The position numbers and the translations under genes were made by a program. Below the pieces are notes generated by a model, which made no database searches, was not told the DNA's origin, and saw only the letters and a list, made by a program, of their open reading frames with translations. A DNA stretch of 64,000 nt from DASXZH01 sp963829965 (GTDB taxonomy: Bacteria; Armatimonadota; Fimbriimonadia; Fimbriimonadales; Fimbriimonadaceae). Shown here piece by piece: positions 16,958-27,745 of the stretch (positions are counted from its first letter, which is position 1; the number at the start of each line of letters is the position of its first letter). Location: positions 62,001-126,000 of the forward strand of contig CAWHLK010000058.1 of NCBI GenBank assembly GCA_963829965.1, read 5' to 3'.

Positions 16958-18178
16958 CTAGCCGCTTAAAACGGCGACCGGCTCTCGATGCTTGTCCGGC
17001 ATTTTCAGTTTCCAGGACCCCAATAGTGGGATAAACACTACGCAAGCTCCGAACGCATAAGGGAGCCAGTGCTGGCGGCCGAACAACGTCGACCCCTGGT
17101 CGAAAAGTGAGTTTCCAACGACGGGACCAAGGATTCTGGCCAGCGCGCCCAAGGACTGAGTCACGCCGAAAATGCTGCCCTGCATGCTGGCTGGCGCGGT
17201 CTGAGAGATCAGGCTGGACATGCTGGGCTGCGAAAGTCCACCGCCGATGCCCAGCAAAATAATGAGGATGGCCATGGGAAGAACCGGGTTCCCCCAGGGG
17301 ACGAGCAAAAGGCCGGGCACCTGGACAAAGTAGGCAAAGCGCAGGAGGTTCACCTCGCCGAAAAGCGGAAGCACGATCCGGATCACGCCTCCCTGCATGA
17401 TCGCGCTGGTAATCCCCACGAGGCACAATGCAAGAGCTGTATGCATTTGATCCATGCCGAAGTTGTGCTCGCAGAGCCGGAAAAAGGTTGCTTCAAGGTT
17501 GGAGAATCCAAACGTGGTTGCAAAGAACATCGCAAGGAGCAGCCAAAGTCCCGGCGCTCTGAATGCCTGACGGTATGCCTCGACCGTGCTAATCCTCTGC
17601 GTCGGCGGCTGAGTTCCCGGCTTAATGCTTTCCGGCAGAACAAAGTAAACGTAAAGAAAATTGAGGGCCGATAAACAGGCCGCCGTGTAACCCAAAACGA
17701 GGGGAGTATGGTTGCCCAGCTTGACGAGGTAGGCGCCCAGGGGGGGACCGAAAATGAACCCCATTCCGAAGGCCGCACCGATAAGACCCATCGCCTTACC
17801 ACGGTTTTCCGTGCTCGTGATATCCGCGATGTAAGCGTAGGCGACCCCGATATTGGCTCCGCCCATTCCATTCAGCAAGCGGGCCACGATCATGATCCAC
17901 AGGAAGGTGGCGTGGCTGTACATGAGGTACGAAGCCGTTGAAAGCGTTGTTGTTACGAGGAGAATGCGGCGACGGCCCACGTGGTCGCTCAATCGGCCAA
18001 GGATCGGCGAAACGATGAACTGCGCGAGGCTGAAGCAGGCAATAGTGAGGCCCAGCACAAAGCCTGCCGCGTGCAGCGATTCGCCTCGAAGTTGAATGTC
18101 CGGAATGACGAGGCCGAAACTGAGCAGATCGAAGAAAACGGTGAGCGCGATGCCGAGAATCGGCGAGGGCTTTCGCAT
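16958..18178 (-). CDS. MFS drug/metabolite efflux transporter (TetA-like)
   Basis: 406 residues, 12 predicted membrane helices, major facilitator superfamily. The TM2-TM3 loop motif A is present as ILGRLSDHVGRRRILLVTT, and motif GMGFIFGPPLGAYLV follows in TM5 (motif C-like, typical of proton antiporters). This places it with the TetA/multidrug antiporter branch. The substrate is unknown. The start MRKPSPILGIALTVFFDLLS at 18178 enters TM1 directly. The gene stands alone, divergent from the hybrid kinase at 18375 across ~200 bp. Confidence 0.88.
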   Translation of the reverse strand: MRKPSPILGIALTVFFDLLSFGLVIPDIQLRGESLHAAGFVLGLTIACFSLAQFIVSPILGRLSDHVGRRRILLVTTTLSTASYLMYSHATFLWIMIVARLLNGMGGANIGVAYAYIADITSTENRGKAMGLIGAAFGMGFIFGPPLGAYLVKLGNHTPLVLGYTAACLSALNFLYVYFVLPESIKPGTQPPTQRISTVEAYRQAFRAPGLWLLLAMFFATTFGFSNLEATFFRLCEHNFGMDQMHTALALCLVGITSAIMQGGVIRIVLPLFGEVNLLRFAYFVQVPGLLLVPWGNPVLPMAILIILLGIGGGLSQPSMSSLISQTAPASMQGSIFGVTQSLGALARILGPVVGNSLFDQGSTLFGRQHWLPYAFGACVVFIPLLGSWKLKMPDKHREPVAVLSG

Positions 18179-18374
18179 GCCTAACGGATTATGGCAGGTT
18201 CAAATTTTTTTTAGGGGCTTGGAATTAATTAACATGCCGGCAGATTAGCAGTGTGGACTACCCTAAGCTAAATCCCTTTTTCTTCCCTCTAAGACTGAAG
18301 CCCCTTAGCCGATGAAATTTACCGGGGACTCTATGCGCCGTCTTAGTTATTCGGTCGTTACGCAAATATAAGCC

Positions 18375-21300
18375 ATGGGGAACAAACGGGAGAGATCGTT
18401 GTTGAGCAAGCTCATGGAGCTTTCCGCCGCCGTGTCCGCCAACGAGGACCTCGATCTCGTCTTCCGGATGGTCAGGGACGCGTTTTGTGATGTTGGCGTA
18501 GCCGACCGCGCCGGGATCTGGATATTCGAAAAAGGGCTAGTGCGTGGCACTTGGGGAACGGATGCGGCCGGCCAGCCCATCGATGAGCATGACGAATACC
18601 ACACCTTGGAAGAATTCCTGGAGCAGGCTCCTGCCCAGGTTACAGAGATTGTTGAGGGCAAAAGAACCCATTTCATTTCAACTCTCAAAAATCCGGTCAC
18701 CATGCCTAACGGCGAGATTCGCACCAATGTGCCCTGCGCGGTTCTTTCCCTTCGAGCAGGCTTGGAATGGGTAGGACTGATCAGCATCGACACGCTGATG
18801 TCCTGCCGCAAGATCCGTGAGTCCGACCTTGTAGACCTCGTGCCTTTTGCGACGCAAGTCGCTTTCGCGATTCAAAAGGCGCGTCTGCTCGTGGAGCGGG
18901 ACCAGGTAAACGCTAGCCAAAAACGACTCATGGAGCTTTCGGCAGCGGTTAGCGCGAATCAGGACCTGGACGTCATTTTCAAAATGGTCCGCAACGCGGT
19001 CATCGAATCCAGCGGTCCGGACCGAGTAGGCGTCTTCTACCTTGAGAACGGAAATATTTGCGGCACCTGGGGCACGACGGAAACCGGAGAACTCAAAGAT
19101 GAGCATGACCAGGTTTTTCCTTATTCAGAGGCTCCCGAAAATGTCCGTCTTCTCCTTGCGAACAAACTCCCCTATTTGATTTCCAAGTTCTTTGATCCCA
19201 TTCCCACCTCCTACGGCATTCAGCGCGAAATCACCGGAGCGACGATTCCCATGCAGGCGTTTGGTGAGTGGGTCGGCTACATAAGCCTCGACAACTATTT
19301 CAGCGGCGATCCTATTACTCCCAAAGAAATCGAGCCCTTGCTTTCGTTCGGCCAGCAGGCAGCGATCGCGATCCAGAATGCCCGGCTGTTCAAAGCCGCT
19401 CAGGATGAACTTGTGGTTAGGCAACGTGCTGAAGAAGCTCTGAAAGCGCAAGCCCTGGACCTGGTGGAGGCGCGAGATCAGGCTCTAAGCGCAACCAGGG
19501 CAAAGAGTGAATTCCTTGCGAACATGAGCCACGAGATACGCACCCCCATGAACGGGATCATGGGCATGACCGAACTGCTTTTGGAAACCCAACTCAACGC
19601 AGAACAGCGGGAGTTCGCCCTGACCGTTCACCGAAGCGCCGACTCGTTGCTTTCGGTCATCAACGACATTCTTGACTTTTCCAAGATAGAAGCAGGAAAA
19701 ATGTTGGTCACTCACACAGACTTCAACTTGAGGACCACGATGGAAGAAGTTGCCGAACTTCTCGCGCCGCGAGCCTACGAAAAGGGCGTCGAACTGGCTT
19801 ACGTCATGGAAGATGACGTTCCCGAGATGCTCGTCGGTGATCCAGGCCGCATTCGTCAGGTTCTGATGAACCTTGTGGGCAACGCGATCAAGTTCACCAC
19901 CAAAGGCGAGGTCACTATCGAAGCGGCCGTCCTATCGGAAACGGATTCGCAAGTCGGGTTGCGTTTCGCAGTGAAAGACACAGGAATCGGCATTCCAAAG
20001 GCTAGGCAGCAGGCGATTTTTGAAAGTTTTACGCAGGCCGATGGCAGCACAACCCGCCGCTTTGGCGGTACCGGGCTTGGCCTTACCATCAGCCGGCAAC
20101 TGGTTCAGCTCATGGGTGGCCGAATTGGGGTCGAGAGTATGGTGCGAAAAGGAAGCACCTTCTGGATTGAGATTGACCTTCCGAAGCAGTCCAAGCCGTA
20201 CGTGCCTCTCCAACCTCAAACCGAACTCGCCGGCGTGAGGGTTCTGATCGTTGACGACAACGCGACGAACCGCCGGATTCTGAGCCGCCAACTATCTGCA
20301 TGGGGCTGCGTTCCAGAGGAAGCGGAAAACGGCAAGAAGGCGCTAAAGCTGCTCGGCGGTAAATCGGGCGATTACCAACTTGTTCTCATGGACCTTCAGA
20401 TGCCTGAGATCGATGGCGAAGAGACAACCCGCCTTATTCGGGATCAATGGAAAACCGCAAAGCTGCCGGTGGTGCTTCTTTCTTCCGTGCGACGATTCGT
20501 TCGGACGACCCCAATCGGCTGGATGGCCTCTTTGACGCAATCCTCACCAAGCCCGTACGCCAATCCCACCTGCTGGAAACGGTTTACAGAATTCTCTGCC
20601 CCGACATTGCCCAAGTTGTGGAGAAGGTTGAACCTCAACCCGAGATCGGTGAAAGTCTGGGCTCTACCCGTGTGCTGGTTGCGGAAGACAATCTTGTTAA
20701 CCAAAAGGTTATCAGCAACTTGTTGAGCCGTTGGAACTGCCAGTTCGAGATCGTGGGCAACGGCAAGGACGCGGTTGAGGCGCTTAGGAAGTCTGAGTTC
20801 GACATCGTTTTGATGGACGTCCAAATGCCGCTCATGGACGGCTTGGAAGCCACTTCGATCATGCGCAAAGAGGGGCGCAAGCTGCCTATTTTAGCAATGA
20901 CCGCACATGCGATGGAAGGCGACCACGAAAAGTGCATTCAAGCAGGAATGGACGATTACATCGCCAAGCCGGTGAAGTCTCCGGTGCTCCATGAAATGAT
21001 CCAGCGATGGGTATCGGCGCCGGGAGCGCGATCGCTAAGCCCCCAATCAGAGAGTGCAACTCAAGATCCTGTCCTCTTTGATCCGGAAGCCTTGGAAGCC
21101 TCCTCTCTAGGCGATCCAGGGGTGGAAGGCGAGATCATCGCCGCATTTCTGCACGATGCCCGGCAAGCAATCTCTGCTATCTCCAACGCTATCCAGACAT
21201 GCGATGCACCTGAGTTACGCTCGGCTGCGCACGGGCTGAAAGGCAGTTCTCTCGTGGTGGGCGCCCAATCCATGAGTTTGCTGTGTCTCGACCTGGAAAA

Positions 21301-21412
21301 AATGGGGAGCAGCGGCGAACTTGAAAGTGCGCCGCTCATATTCTCCCGCCTCCAAACCGAGCACGCAAGGCTCTCCCAGGTTTTAAGGGCGCGCGCGCGC
21401 CGCGCGGCATAA
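18375..21412 (+). CDS. Hybrid histidine kinase, GAF-GAF-HisKA-HATPase-REC-REC-HPt (frameshifted)
   Basis: One gene read in two frames: frame 1 from the ATG at 18375 to ~20495, then the -1 frame to the stop at 21412. Restoring one missing base near 20485-20503 gives ~1012 residues. Order: two related N-terminal GAF-like domains (each begins KxLMELSAAVSANxDLD, residues ~10 and ~185), a coiled linker, the HisKA H-box SHEIRTPMNGIMGMTE (His near 385), HATPase_c with NLVGNAIKFT and GGTGLGLTISRQL, REC1 with aspartate in LVLMDLQMPEIDGE, REC2 with IVLMDVQMPLMDGLE, and an HPt domain AHGLKGSSLVVGA. It has no membrane helix, so it is a cytosolic phosphorelay kinase. No dedicated output regulator is adjacent. 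REC1 is the domain broken by the shift. Confidence 0.88.
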
Positions 21413-21416
21413 AGAA

Positions 21417-21436
21417 GCCACACGTTTCCGTGTGGC
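21417..21436. terminator. Hairpin between convergent genes
   Basis: GCCACACG-TTTC-CGTGTGGC (8-bp stem, 4-base loop) begins 4 bp after the kinase stop and is followed by CTTTGCATTCATTT. The convergent secreted protein gene ends at 21469. It is a good candidate for a terminator working in both directions, although the T tracts are short. Confidence 0.6.
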
Positions 21437-21468
21437 CTTTGCATTCATTTGTAAGTGAGAAGTTACCC

Positions 21469-22212
21469 TCACTGGCTGCCAGGCAAGCTTACGTTCAGAG
21501 TCGCCGCGGTGAAGAATGTGGGCGAACCAGAAATGAGTCCCGCGAGATAAAGATATTGATAGCTGCTCGCGGCGCTCGATGTTCCTGAACCGTTAACGGT
21601 TATCGCCCCGTTTCCGGACGCCGTGAAGCTGAAGCTTTCAAGGGGGTCCACGGTGAGTGGATACTCCGCTGTTCCCAAAGTGCCTACTGCGGTTGAGGTT
21701 GGCACCTGGATGCTGTAGCTCTTCACCTCGCCGGAGAAGATGCAGTCAATTCCATTCTTGAATTCGAAGGAACCCAACGTGCATGGGGGGAGAAAAAGGC
21801 TCACAATGTTAATATCGAACTCTCCAACCGGAAAGCCAATACTATCGGAAAGCACACCTGCAGTGGTCATTGGAATGGTCCGCCTCCCAGAGATACCGGA
21901 AAGATCCGTAGGGTTGGCTAGGAGGTCGGTTGATGTGTAGCTAGCGGCAAACGGTTGGCTGCCCTTTTCAAGGATCTCAAACGGAGTTCCCGCCATAATC
22001 GGCGCCGCGGTGCTCCCGGTTACGATCACGCCTGAAAACGTTTCATTCGTTGACCCAACTTTTAGGGTGATTGTTTGAGCAGCAGCCTTGGGCGTGATGG
22101 TGGTAGTTGAGGTTCCGGAAACGAATATGAAGCTCCCGGAAATGGTTGTTGTCGCGAACGTCATTGTAGCGCCTGCGGCAAAAACTGCCAGCGCTGCGAG
22201 TGCTTTGAACAT
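21469..22212 (-). CDS. Secreted beta-rich protein of unknown function
   Basis: 247 residues with a signal peptide MFKALAALAVFAAGATMTFA. The mature part is rich in T, S, G and V (for example TTTISGSFIFVSGTSTTTIT) and ends AATLNVSLPGSQ. The strand pattern looks like an all-beta exported protein. Two cysteines (CTLGSFEFKNGIDC) may form a disulfide. No anchor, PEP-CTERM tail or catalytic motif is visible. It is on the same strand as, and just downstream of, the large SBBP/Ig-repeat gene, and may belong to the same surface programme. Confidence 0.65.
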   Translation of the reverse strand: MFKALAALAVFAAGATMTFATTTISGSFIFVSGTSTTTITPKAAAQTITLKVGSTNETFSGVIVTGSTAAPIMAGTPFEILEKGSQPFAASYTSTDLLANPTDLSGISGRRTIPMTTAGVLSDSIGFPVGEFDINIVSLFLPPCTLGSFEFKNGIDCIFSGEVKSYSIQVPTSTAVGTLGTAEYPLTVDPLESFSFTASGNGAITVNGSGTSSAASSYQYLYLAGLISGSPTFFTAATLNVSLPGSQ

Positions 22213-22409
22213 TGATAATCCTCCGACCTTTTGTTGTCACTTCCCGCGCGGTCTGAATGAACCCGGTGAGGACCTCAAAGAGTCAACGCCATTTTATCAA
22301 ATTAATGCATGCTGATATATGAAGGGCCTCCGAAGTTAACAACTAGAACTGGGATACGCGGTTAGCTGTTCGGCCCTCACTGTTAAAGTCATCTGTAAAG
22401 GTGACCGGC

Positions 22410-25400
22410 TCAGGGCGAAATCGTGAGGTTCGAACTCACCGTTGAGGTCCCCAAGGTCGCGGTTATAGTCGCCGACCGGTTTGACGCAACCGCAAGCGTG
22501 TGAACAGTAAACGTCACTGAGGATTGGCCCGGGAGCACCGTTACCGTGGCAGACACCGTGGCATCCGCGCTGTTGGAAGAGAGCTTCACCACGTCTCCGC
22601 CAGGGCCGGCTTTGCCGTTTAGCTGGATTGTAGCGGTGGTGGTTTGGCCGCCAACCACAGGGTTGGGATTGAAGCTCAGACTGGTTAGAGGAGCGGGCGT
22701 CAGGGTCAGGGTCGTCTTCTGCGAATACACGAAGAAGGTGTCCGTGATGGTGATCACCGAAGCGGAAGACACTGCAGAAGTTGGAGCGCTGAACGAGTAG
22801 GAGGACTTCCCCGCAGGAACCGTAACCGTCGAGGGGATCGTGACCTCCGCCGAACTTGTGGAGAACTTGATCACATTCCCGTAGGGACCGGCGATGTTCG
22901 CCAAAGTGACGGTCACCGTCGCATTCGTTCCAGCCACCAGGGAAGTTGGGCTCACGGAAATGCTGGAAAGCGGCGCAGGCAGAAGAATGAGCTGCGCTTT
23001 CTCAGAAGTCAACCCATAGGTTGCGGTGAACGTGGCCACCGAGTCGGAGGAAACTGCGGTCGTGGTGATCGGGAACGTAGCCGTACTCGCCCCCGCCAGA
23101 ACCTTGACCGTTGCGGGAACACCCGCTTCCGTGGTGCTGGAAAAGAGCTTCACCACGTCACCATACGGCCCGGCAGGGCTTCCAAGGTGCACGGTTCCCG
23201 TTGCAGTCGTTCCTCCCAAAAGCAAAGGCACCGAAGTCGTCAGCCCAGACAGGGAGGCTGGGCTCAACGTGAGCCCCGCGCTCTCAGAGGAACTGTTGTA
23301 AGAAGCGCCAATCGTTGCCACGCCGCTCGAAGAAACCGAGGTTGTGCTCACCGTAAACGTAGCCGAGGACGCTCCCGGCTCGACCGTCACCGTGGCAGGC
23401 ACCGTCGCTTCACTCGTTGTGGAACTCAAATTCACGACCGCGCCGGACGGCCCCGCTTGACCGTTCAGAGTAACGGTTCCCGTGGAACTCGTCCCGCCCG
23501 TCACCGTCGTTGGCGCAACGCTCACCGCAGAAACCGTTGGAGGGTTCACGGCCAGCGTGGTTTGTACGATTTCCACAGTCGACCCCTGGTAGGTCGCCAT
23601 GATCGTCGCCTGCGTCGTTGAGTTCACCCCGGTCGTGGTGATCGGGAACGATGCCGAGGTGTTTCCGTGAGTAACCATGACCTGCGCGGGCACCTTTACG
23701 GCCAAAGCGTTCGAATTCAGCAAAACCTGTATGTTGCCGGCACTGGGCGAAATGTTGAGTTGAACGGTTCCCGTAGCGGAGGTGCCGCCTACTACCGAGC
23801 CGGGGTTGACCTGCACGCTCGCCAAGGCCGCAGGTATCAACGTCAAGGTAAAGACATAAAGACTGCCTGTATTCGCGGTGACTGCTACTTGGGTGGTTGT
23901 GGTCACGGCTGAAGTCGACACGGTGAACGTGTCCGTGGTTTCTCCGCCGTTAATCCCCACTATCGACGGCACGGTAACCAGTGAGCTAGCTGAAGACAGT
24001 GAGATATTCTGATCCTCTCCAAGTGGAACGGTCGGGATTGTGATGGTTCCCGTACACGTCGCACCACCTACCACCGGGTTCGGAGAAATGGTGAAACTGG
24101 TTGGCAACGTAAAGTTCAAGGTTGTCACAAACCCGGAGGTTGTGCCGGGAATGACCGGTTCCAGCGCGCCGATAGTCACCGGAAAATCCGAGGAAGCGGT
24201 CGTCCCGGCGATGACAGCTGCCCCTGCAGCATTCAATCGCATCCCGTAGCCAAAGTCATAGTCGCTGCCGCCAAGCAGCGAACTGTAAATGAGCCCGGTT
24301 CCATTGCTGTTTAGTTCGGATATGTAAAGGGTTGGCCCACCTTGCGCCAAATTTTCCGATTGAAGGCATCCAGCCGTTGTTGGAAAGTTCGATTCGTAGG
24401 TTCCTCCCATAACGAAGGCGTCTCCCGCCTGATCCGAGGCCACCGCGGCGGCGGAATCGGAGGATCCGCTGCCGCCCAGAAAGCTGGAGTAGATCAGCCC
24501 TGTCCCTGTTGGGTTCAGTCTGGTGACAAAGGAACAAACTCCGTTCGTCGCCGTCTCTGGGTTCGTGGTTAGGTAGGCGCCAGCACTGATAGGAAAATTG
24601 GCTGAGTTGGTTTGCCCCACAACGGTGACATTGCCCGAGGAATCAAGGGTAACAGCATTCGGAATATCCCCCTGTCCATTGTGAGAATTCCGGCGCCGCC
24701 AAGATACGTGCTGAAAATGAGACTTGTGCCCGCGGAATTCAGCTTCGTAACGAAGCCCGTGTATTGGTCCGATTCCTGCAAATTGTTGACTCGTTGATAG
24801 GAACCCGCAGTGACCGGAAAATTGGTGGACGCAGTTTGACCACAAACAACCGCATTTCCTGATCCGTCGAGGACGACGCCATTCACAACCTCTCCCAAAC
24901 CGGCGTTACCACTCCCGCCCAAATAAGTGCTGTAAGCCAGGGCCGATCCCGAAGAGTCGAACTTAGTCACGAACCCCGTGCCGCCGTTCAATTCGAAGTT
25001 CGTCGTTTGGAAGGCAGTGGGGCTGACCGGAAAGTTGGCCCCGTAGGTATAGCCGGTCACGACAGATTCGTCGGACGAGTCAACCGCAATAGCGGCAACG
25101 GTCGTCCCCCCGGTGGAGCACCCAAGGAAGGTGGAATAAACCAAGCTCGTTCCCGAAGGGTTCAGTTCGGTGACGAACCCTGCATAGCTATCGGGCGCGG
25201 GGTTGGTTGTCGCAAAAGCGCCCGTTGTCGTGGGAAAGTCGCTCGAAGTGGTTTGCCCTCCTACGAATGCGTTGCCTGAACTGTCGACCGAAATGGCAAT
25301 TGATTGGTTGGATGCGGAACCTCCGAAAGTCGCCGAGTAAACAAGGGTGGACTCGGTGGGATGAAGCTTGGAAATATAACCGGGGCTTGTAGCATCCGTC

Positions 25401-26302
25401 TGGTACGCGCCAACCGAGGTTGGGAAGTATGCCGAGGTCGTGTTGCCCGTCACATAGATGTTGTTTGCGGAGTCCAGGGCGCACCCGGAAATTCCCTGGT
25501 TGCTACTGCCGCCCAGAAAAGTGGACGCAATCAAGGGGTCGATAATCAGCGGCTTCGCGGTGTCGTAACTGCCAGTGTCGAAGTGCATGGTGTTGCCCTC
25601 CATCGTCATTCGGCAAGGGACCTGCACGCGGCCAATCCCGGTCTCCTGATAGGCGGTGAGTCCCCGCTCTTCAACCTCGCCGAGCGAGGTCTTGAGCGCA
25701 AGATTGCCATTGGGAAGAACTCTCGCGTCGTCCGCGCCTTCGATCCTTATCCCAACCTGCGAGGCATCGGCGCCCGGCTTGACGATGACGTCGTAACGAG
25801 GCGTGCCTTGATCGATAGAGTAGTTGACGGAAACACCGCTGTAGAGTCGCTCGGCGGTGACTGCGCCGTAGCTCTTGGCGCCGGAAACCCACTTGGATTT
25901 ATCGTTTCCCAGGAAGTAGCTGAACTTGGATTTCTGCTCGTTCTGACCGGATGTAGCAGAGCTGTTGGCGTTCACAAAGCTCAACTTCACTACTTGGCCC
26001 TTTACGTAGCCTTTCACCTGCTGCTTTTTGGGATTGCGCACTGAAGTTCGGACCACCCCTGTGGGCACGAACTTGTTGAACTCAAAAACTGGCCCCTCCT
26101 CGGTGATCCACAGGTTCAAGCCTCCCGTTCTTGAGAGAAACTGAGCTCGGGAATCCCACTGGCCGGCGTTTTCGATGAAGGCCGAAGATCCAACCGCATT
26201 GGTCTTTCTGCTCACCGCGGGTGGAGAAGCGAACGCCACCACGGCCAAGAAAAAGGCGATTAAGCCAGCCACAAAACGACGAGTAAAGGAAGTTAAACAC
26301 AT
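22410..26302 (-). CDS. Giant SBBP-repeat / Ig-like-repeat secreted protein (frameshifted)
   Basis: Reconstructed as ~1297 residues from two frames joined near 24686-24691 (one base missing in GAATTC). The N-terminus has a signal peptide (FVAGLIAFFLAVVAFASPP) and then the N-terminal domain common to SBBP proteins (AFIENAGQWDSRAQFLSRTG). Next come about eight SBBP beta-propeller repeats, each with the signature FLGGSxxxxGxxxAxDSSGNxxVxG and xxFPTTxGAxQ. The C-terminal ~600 residues are six tandem ~80-95-residue Ig-like domains, each beginning like SVSPTSLVAGTNATVTVTL and closing like VTVPAGKSSYSFSAPTSAV. It is an exported surface or matrix protein. The stop at 22410 follows an Ig domain directly with no anchor. 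Ig domains of the same type end the tandem paralogs at 39-43 kb. Confidence 0.82.
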
Positions 26303-26419
26303 GGGTTGAAGGGCGCTCCTGTCCTAGTATGCGCCGAACCCGCACTAGCGTTCATCCGTTGCCCAATGCCAGAACTTCTTGCATCGGCGCCCACCCATCC
26401 TTCAGAATCCACAGAACCA

Positions 26420-27275
26420 GTGAAACGCTTCTTTGCTCTTTCCACCCTGGCTTTGGCCATCCTCGCTCAAGGGCAAGATGCCGACAAGGCGCCCGAGTTC
26501 TCCTTCGAGCGCGCGCTCCACACGATTTATCTGGACCAGCACAATCCCAAGTTCATGGGTGATGGCGAGATGTTCTGCGCGCCAACTTCCACTGCCATGG
26601 AGTTCTCCTTTCTGGTCCAACAGGGGTTCGGGAAGCTGCTGCCGGAAGACGCTACGAAGCACGAGGGTTACCTGGACTTGATCGAGCAGCTGGGCTCCGC
26701 CGACTTCATGGATACGAGCGGAAAATCCGGCACCCGAACCATCGGCGTGGTGGAGGGCGTGCGAAAGTATGTCGAGTCTCTCGGCTATTCGGTCAAGGTC
26801 GTCAACTACGCGGGTGTCAACTTTGGACAGCTCAAGGACCCCTGCCATGTGGTCTCGGAAATGCCCGATTTTGACCTTCTCAGGCAGGCAGTGAACCACC
26901 CGCATTCCATCGTTCTCCTCAATGTTGGCTACTACAAACTGGGTGCGAAACGGGAAGCGTATCGGCGCAACAACGGACACTGGGTTGCGGTTGTTGGCTA
27001 CGGAACTGACGGAAATCACCCCGATCCAAACGTTGTTTTGCTCCACAACCCGGCCAACAAGGCGCCCAAGATTCCGAGAGGCGCGACTTTGGCGGAGCGA
27101 CTTGAGCCTTGCGTCGCACGTATCTCGCCGCTGGACGCGCCCGCGGTGGTCCTCGGGGGCCGAACCGTTGACGGCATGATGGCGATCGAAGGGCCCGCGC
27201 TACAGAACGAAGGATCCCGAGAAGCGGATTGTCGTGGAAGGCATCCTGAGCATCAATATCGGCCAAGGTGAATAA
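26420..27275 (+). CDS. Secreted C39-like (papain-fold) peptidase-like protein (frameshifted end)
   Basis: About 284 residues from the GTG at 26420, which starts a signal peptide VKRFFALSTLALAILAQGQ. Upstream in-frame ATGs (26366) are possible. The fold markers are EMFCAPTSTAMEFSFLVQQG (Cys in a papain/C39-type nucleophile helix) and NNGHWVAVVGYGTDG (His with the following Asn/Asp), so a cysteine peptidase-like domain is likely. The last ~22 codons are correct only after removing one base near 27208-27212, which gives the C-terminus PEKRIVVEGILSINIGQGE and a stop at 27273-27275. It is divergent from the SBBP gene, whose start is 118 bp away. Confidence 0.65.
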
Positions 27276-27282
27276 TTAGGAT

Positions 27283-27507
27283 ATGCGCGAGAAGGCATTT
27301 TTCAAGGCGGTGAAAGCAGGAAACCTGGCTGAAGTCCAGGATCTTCTGGCCAAAGGCCAGCGAGCCAAACTGCCGTTCGCGTTCCTGTCCTTGAACGCAG
27401 CTAAAGCCGACCACACGAAGTTGGGAACCTGGAGTTCATCCACCCCAACCCTCCTCAAAGGAGGGGGTAGCCTTGTCCTAATTGATGCCTGCGCTTCGCG
27501 CCTGTGA
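27283..27507 (+). pseudogene. Truncated ankyrin-repeat protein
   Basis: The first 25 residues, MREKAFFKAVKAGNLAEVQD then LLAKG, are the standard first helix pair of an ankyrin-repeat protein. The rest (QRAKLPFAFLSLNAAKADHT...) has no repeat character, and the frame ends after a terminator-like hairpin. The gene has lost its body. It starts 7 bp after the peptidase stop, so it was once in the same transcript. Confidence 0.4.
27449..27465. terminator. Small GC-rich hairpin
   Basis: CCCTCCT-CAA-AGGAGGG, 7-bp stem with 3-base loop, flanked by GG and TAGCCTTGTCC. It lies inside the nominal 3' part of the ankyrin remnant. This supports the view that the stretch is really intergenic. The 27508-27745 stretch beyond it holds no gene, only another imperfect GC-rich inverted repeat near 27620-27650. 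Confidence 0.35.
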
Positions 27508-27745
27508 GGGGTTTTGCGATTCCCCAAGACGCGAAGCCTATGACTAAGCTAGGATAAAACCGTCATCGCATACACCATAGCTGTTTCACTTAACGTTCAA
27601 ACAAAATTTGGTCCCTACCGGTCCCCCCGGAAGAAGGCGGGGAGACCATTCCCTGGCCTGAAATAACATTGAGACCCTCCGGGCCACCAGAAGCTTCAAG
27701 TGCACGGCAATTCCCCCTCGACCCTCCACCTTCTACCCATCACCC

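Noticed and set aside
18375..21412. Programmed frameshifting in the hybrid kinase
   Set aside because: No slippery heptamer or pseudoknot is visible at 20485-20503, and many other genes in the window show similar 1-bp breaks.
23187..23621. Arginine/histidine-rich 144-codon plus-strand frame
   Set aside because: A shadow of the Ig-repeat region on the other strand.
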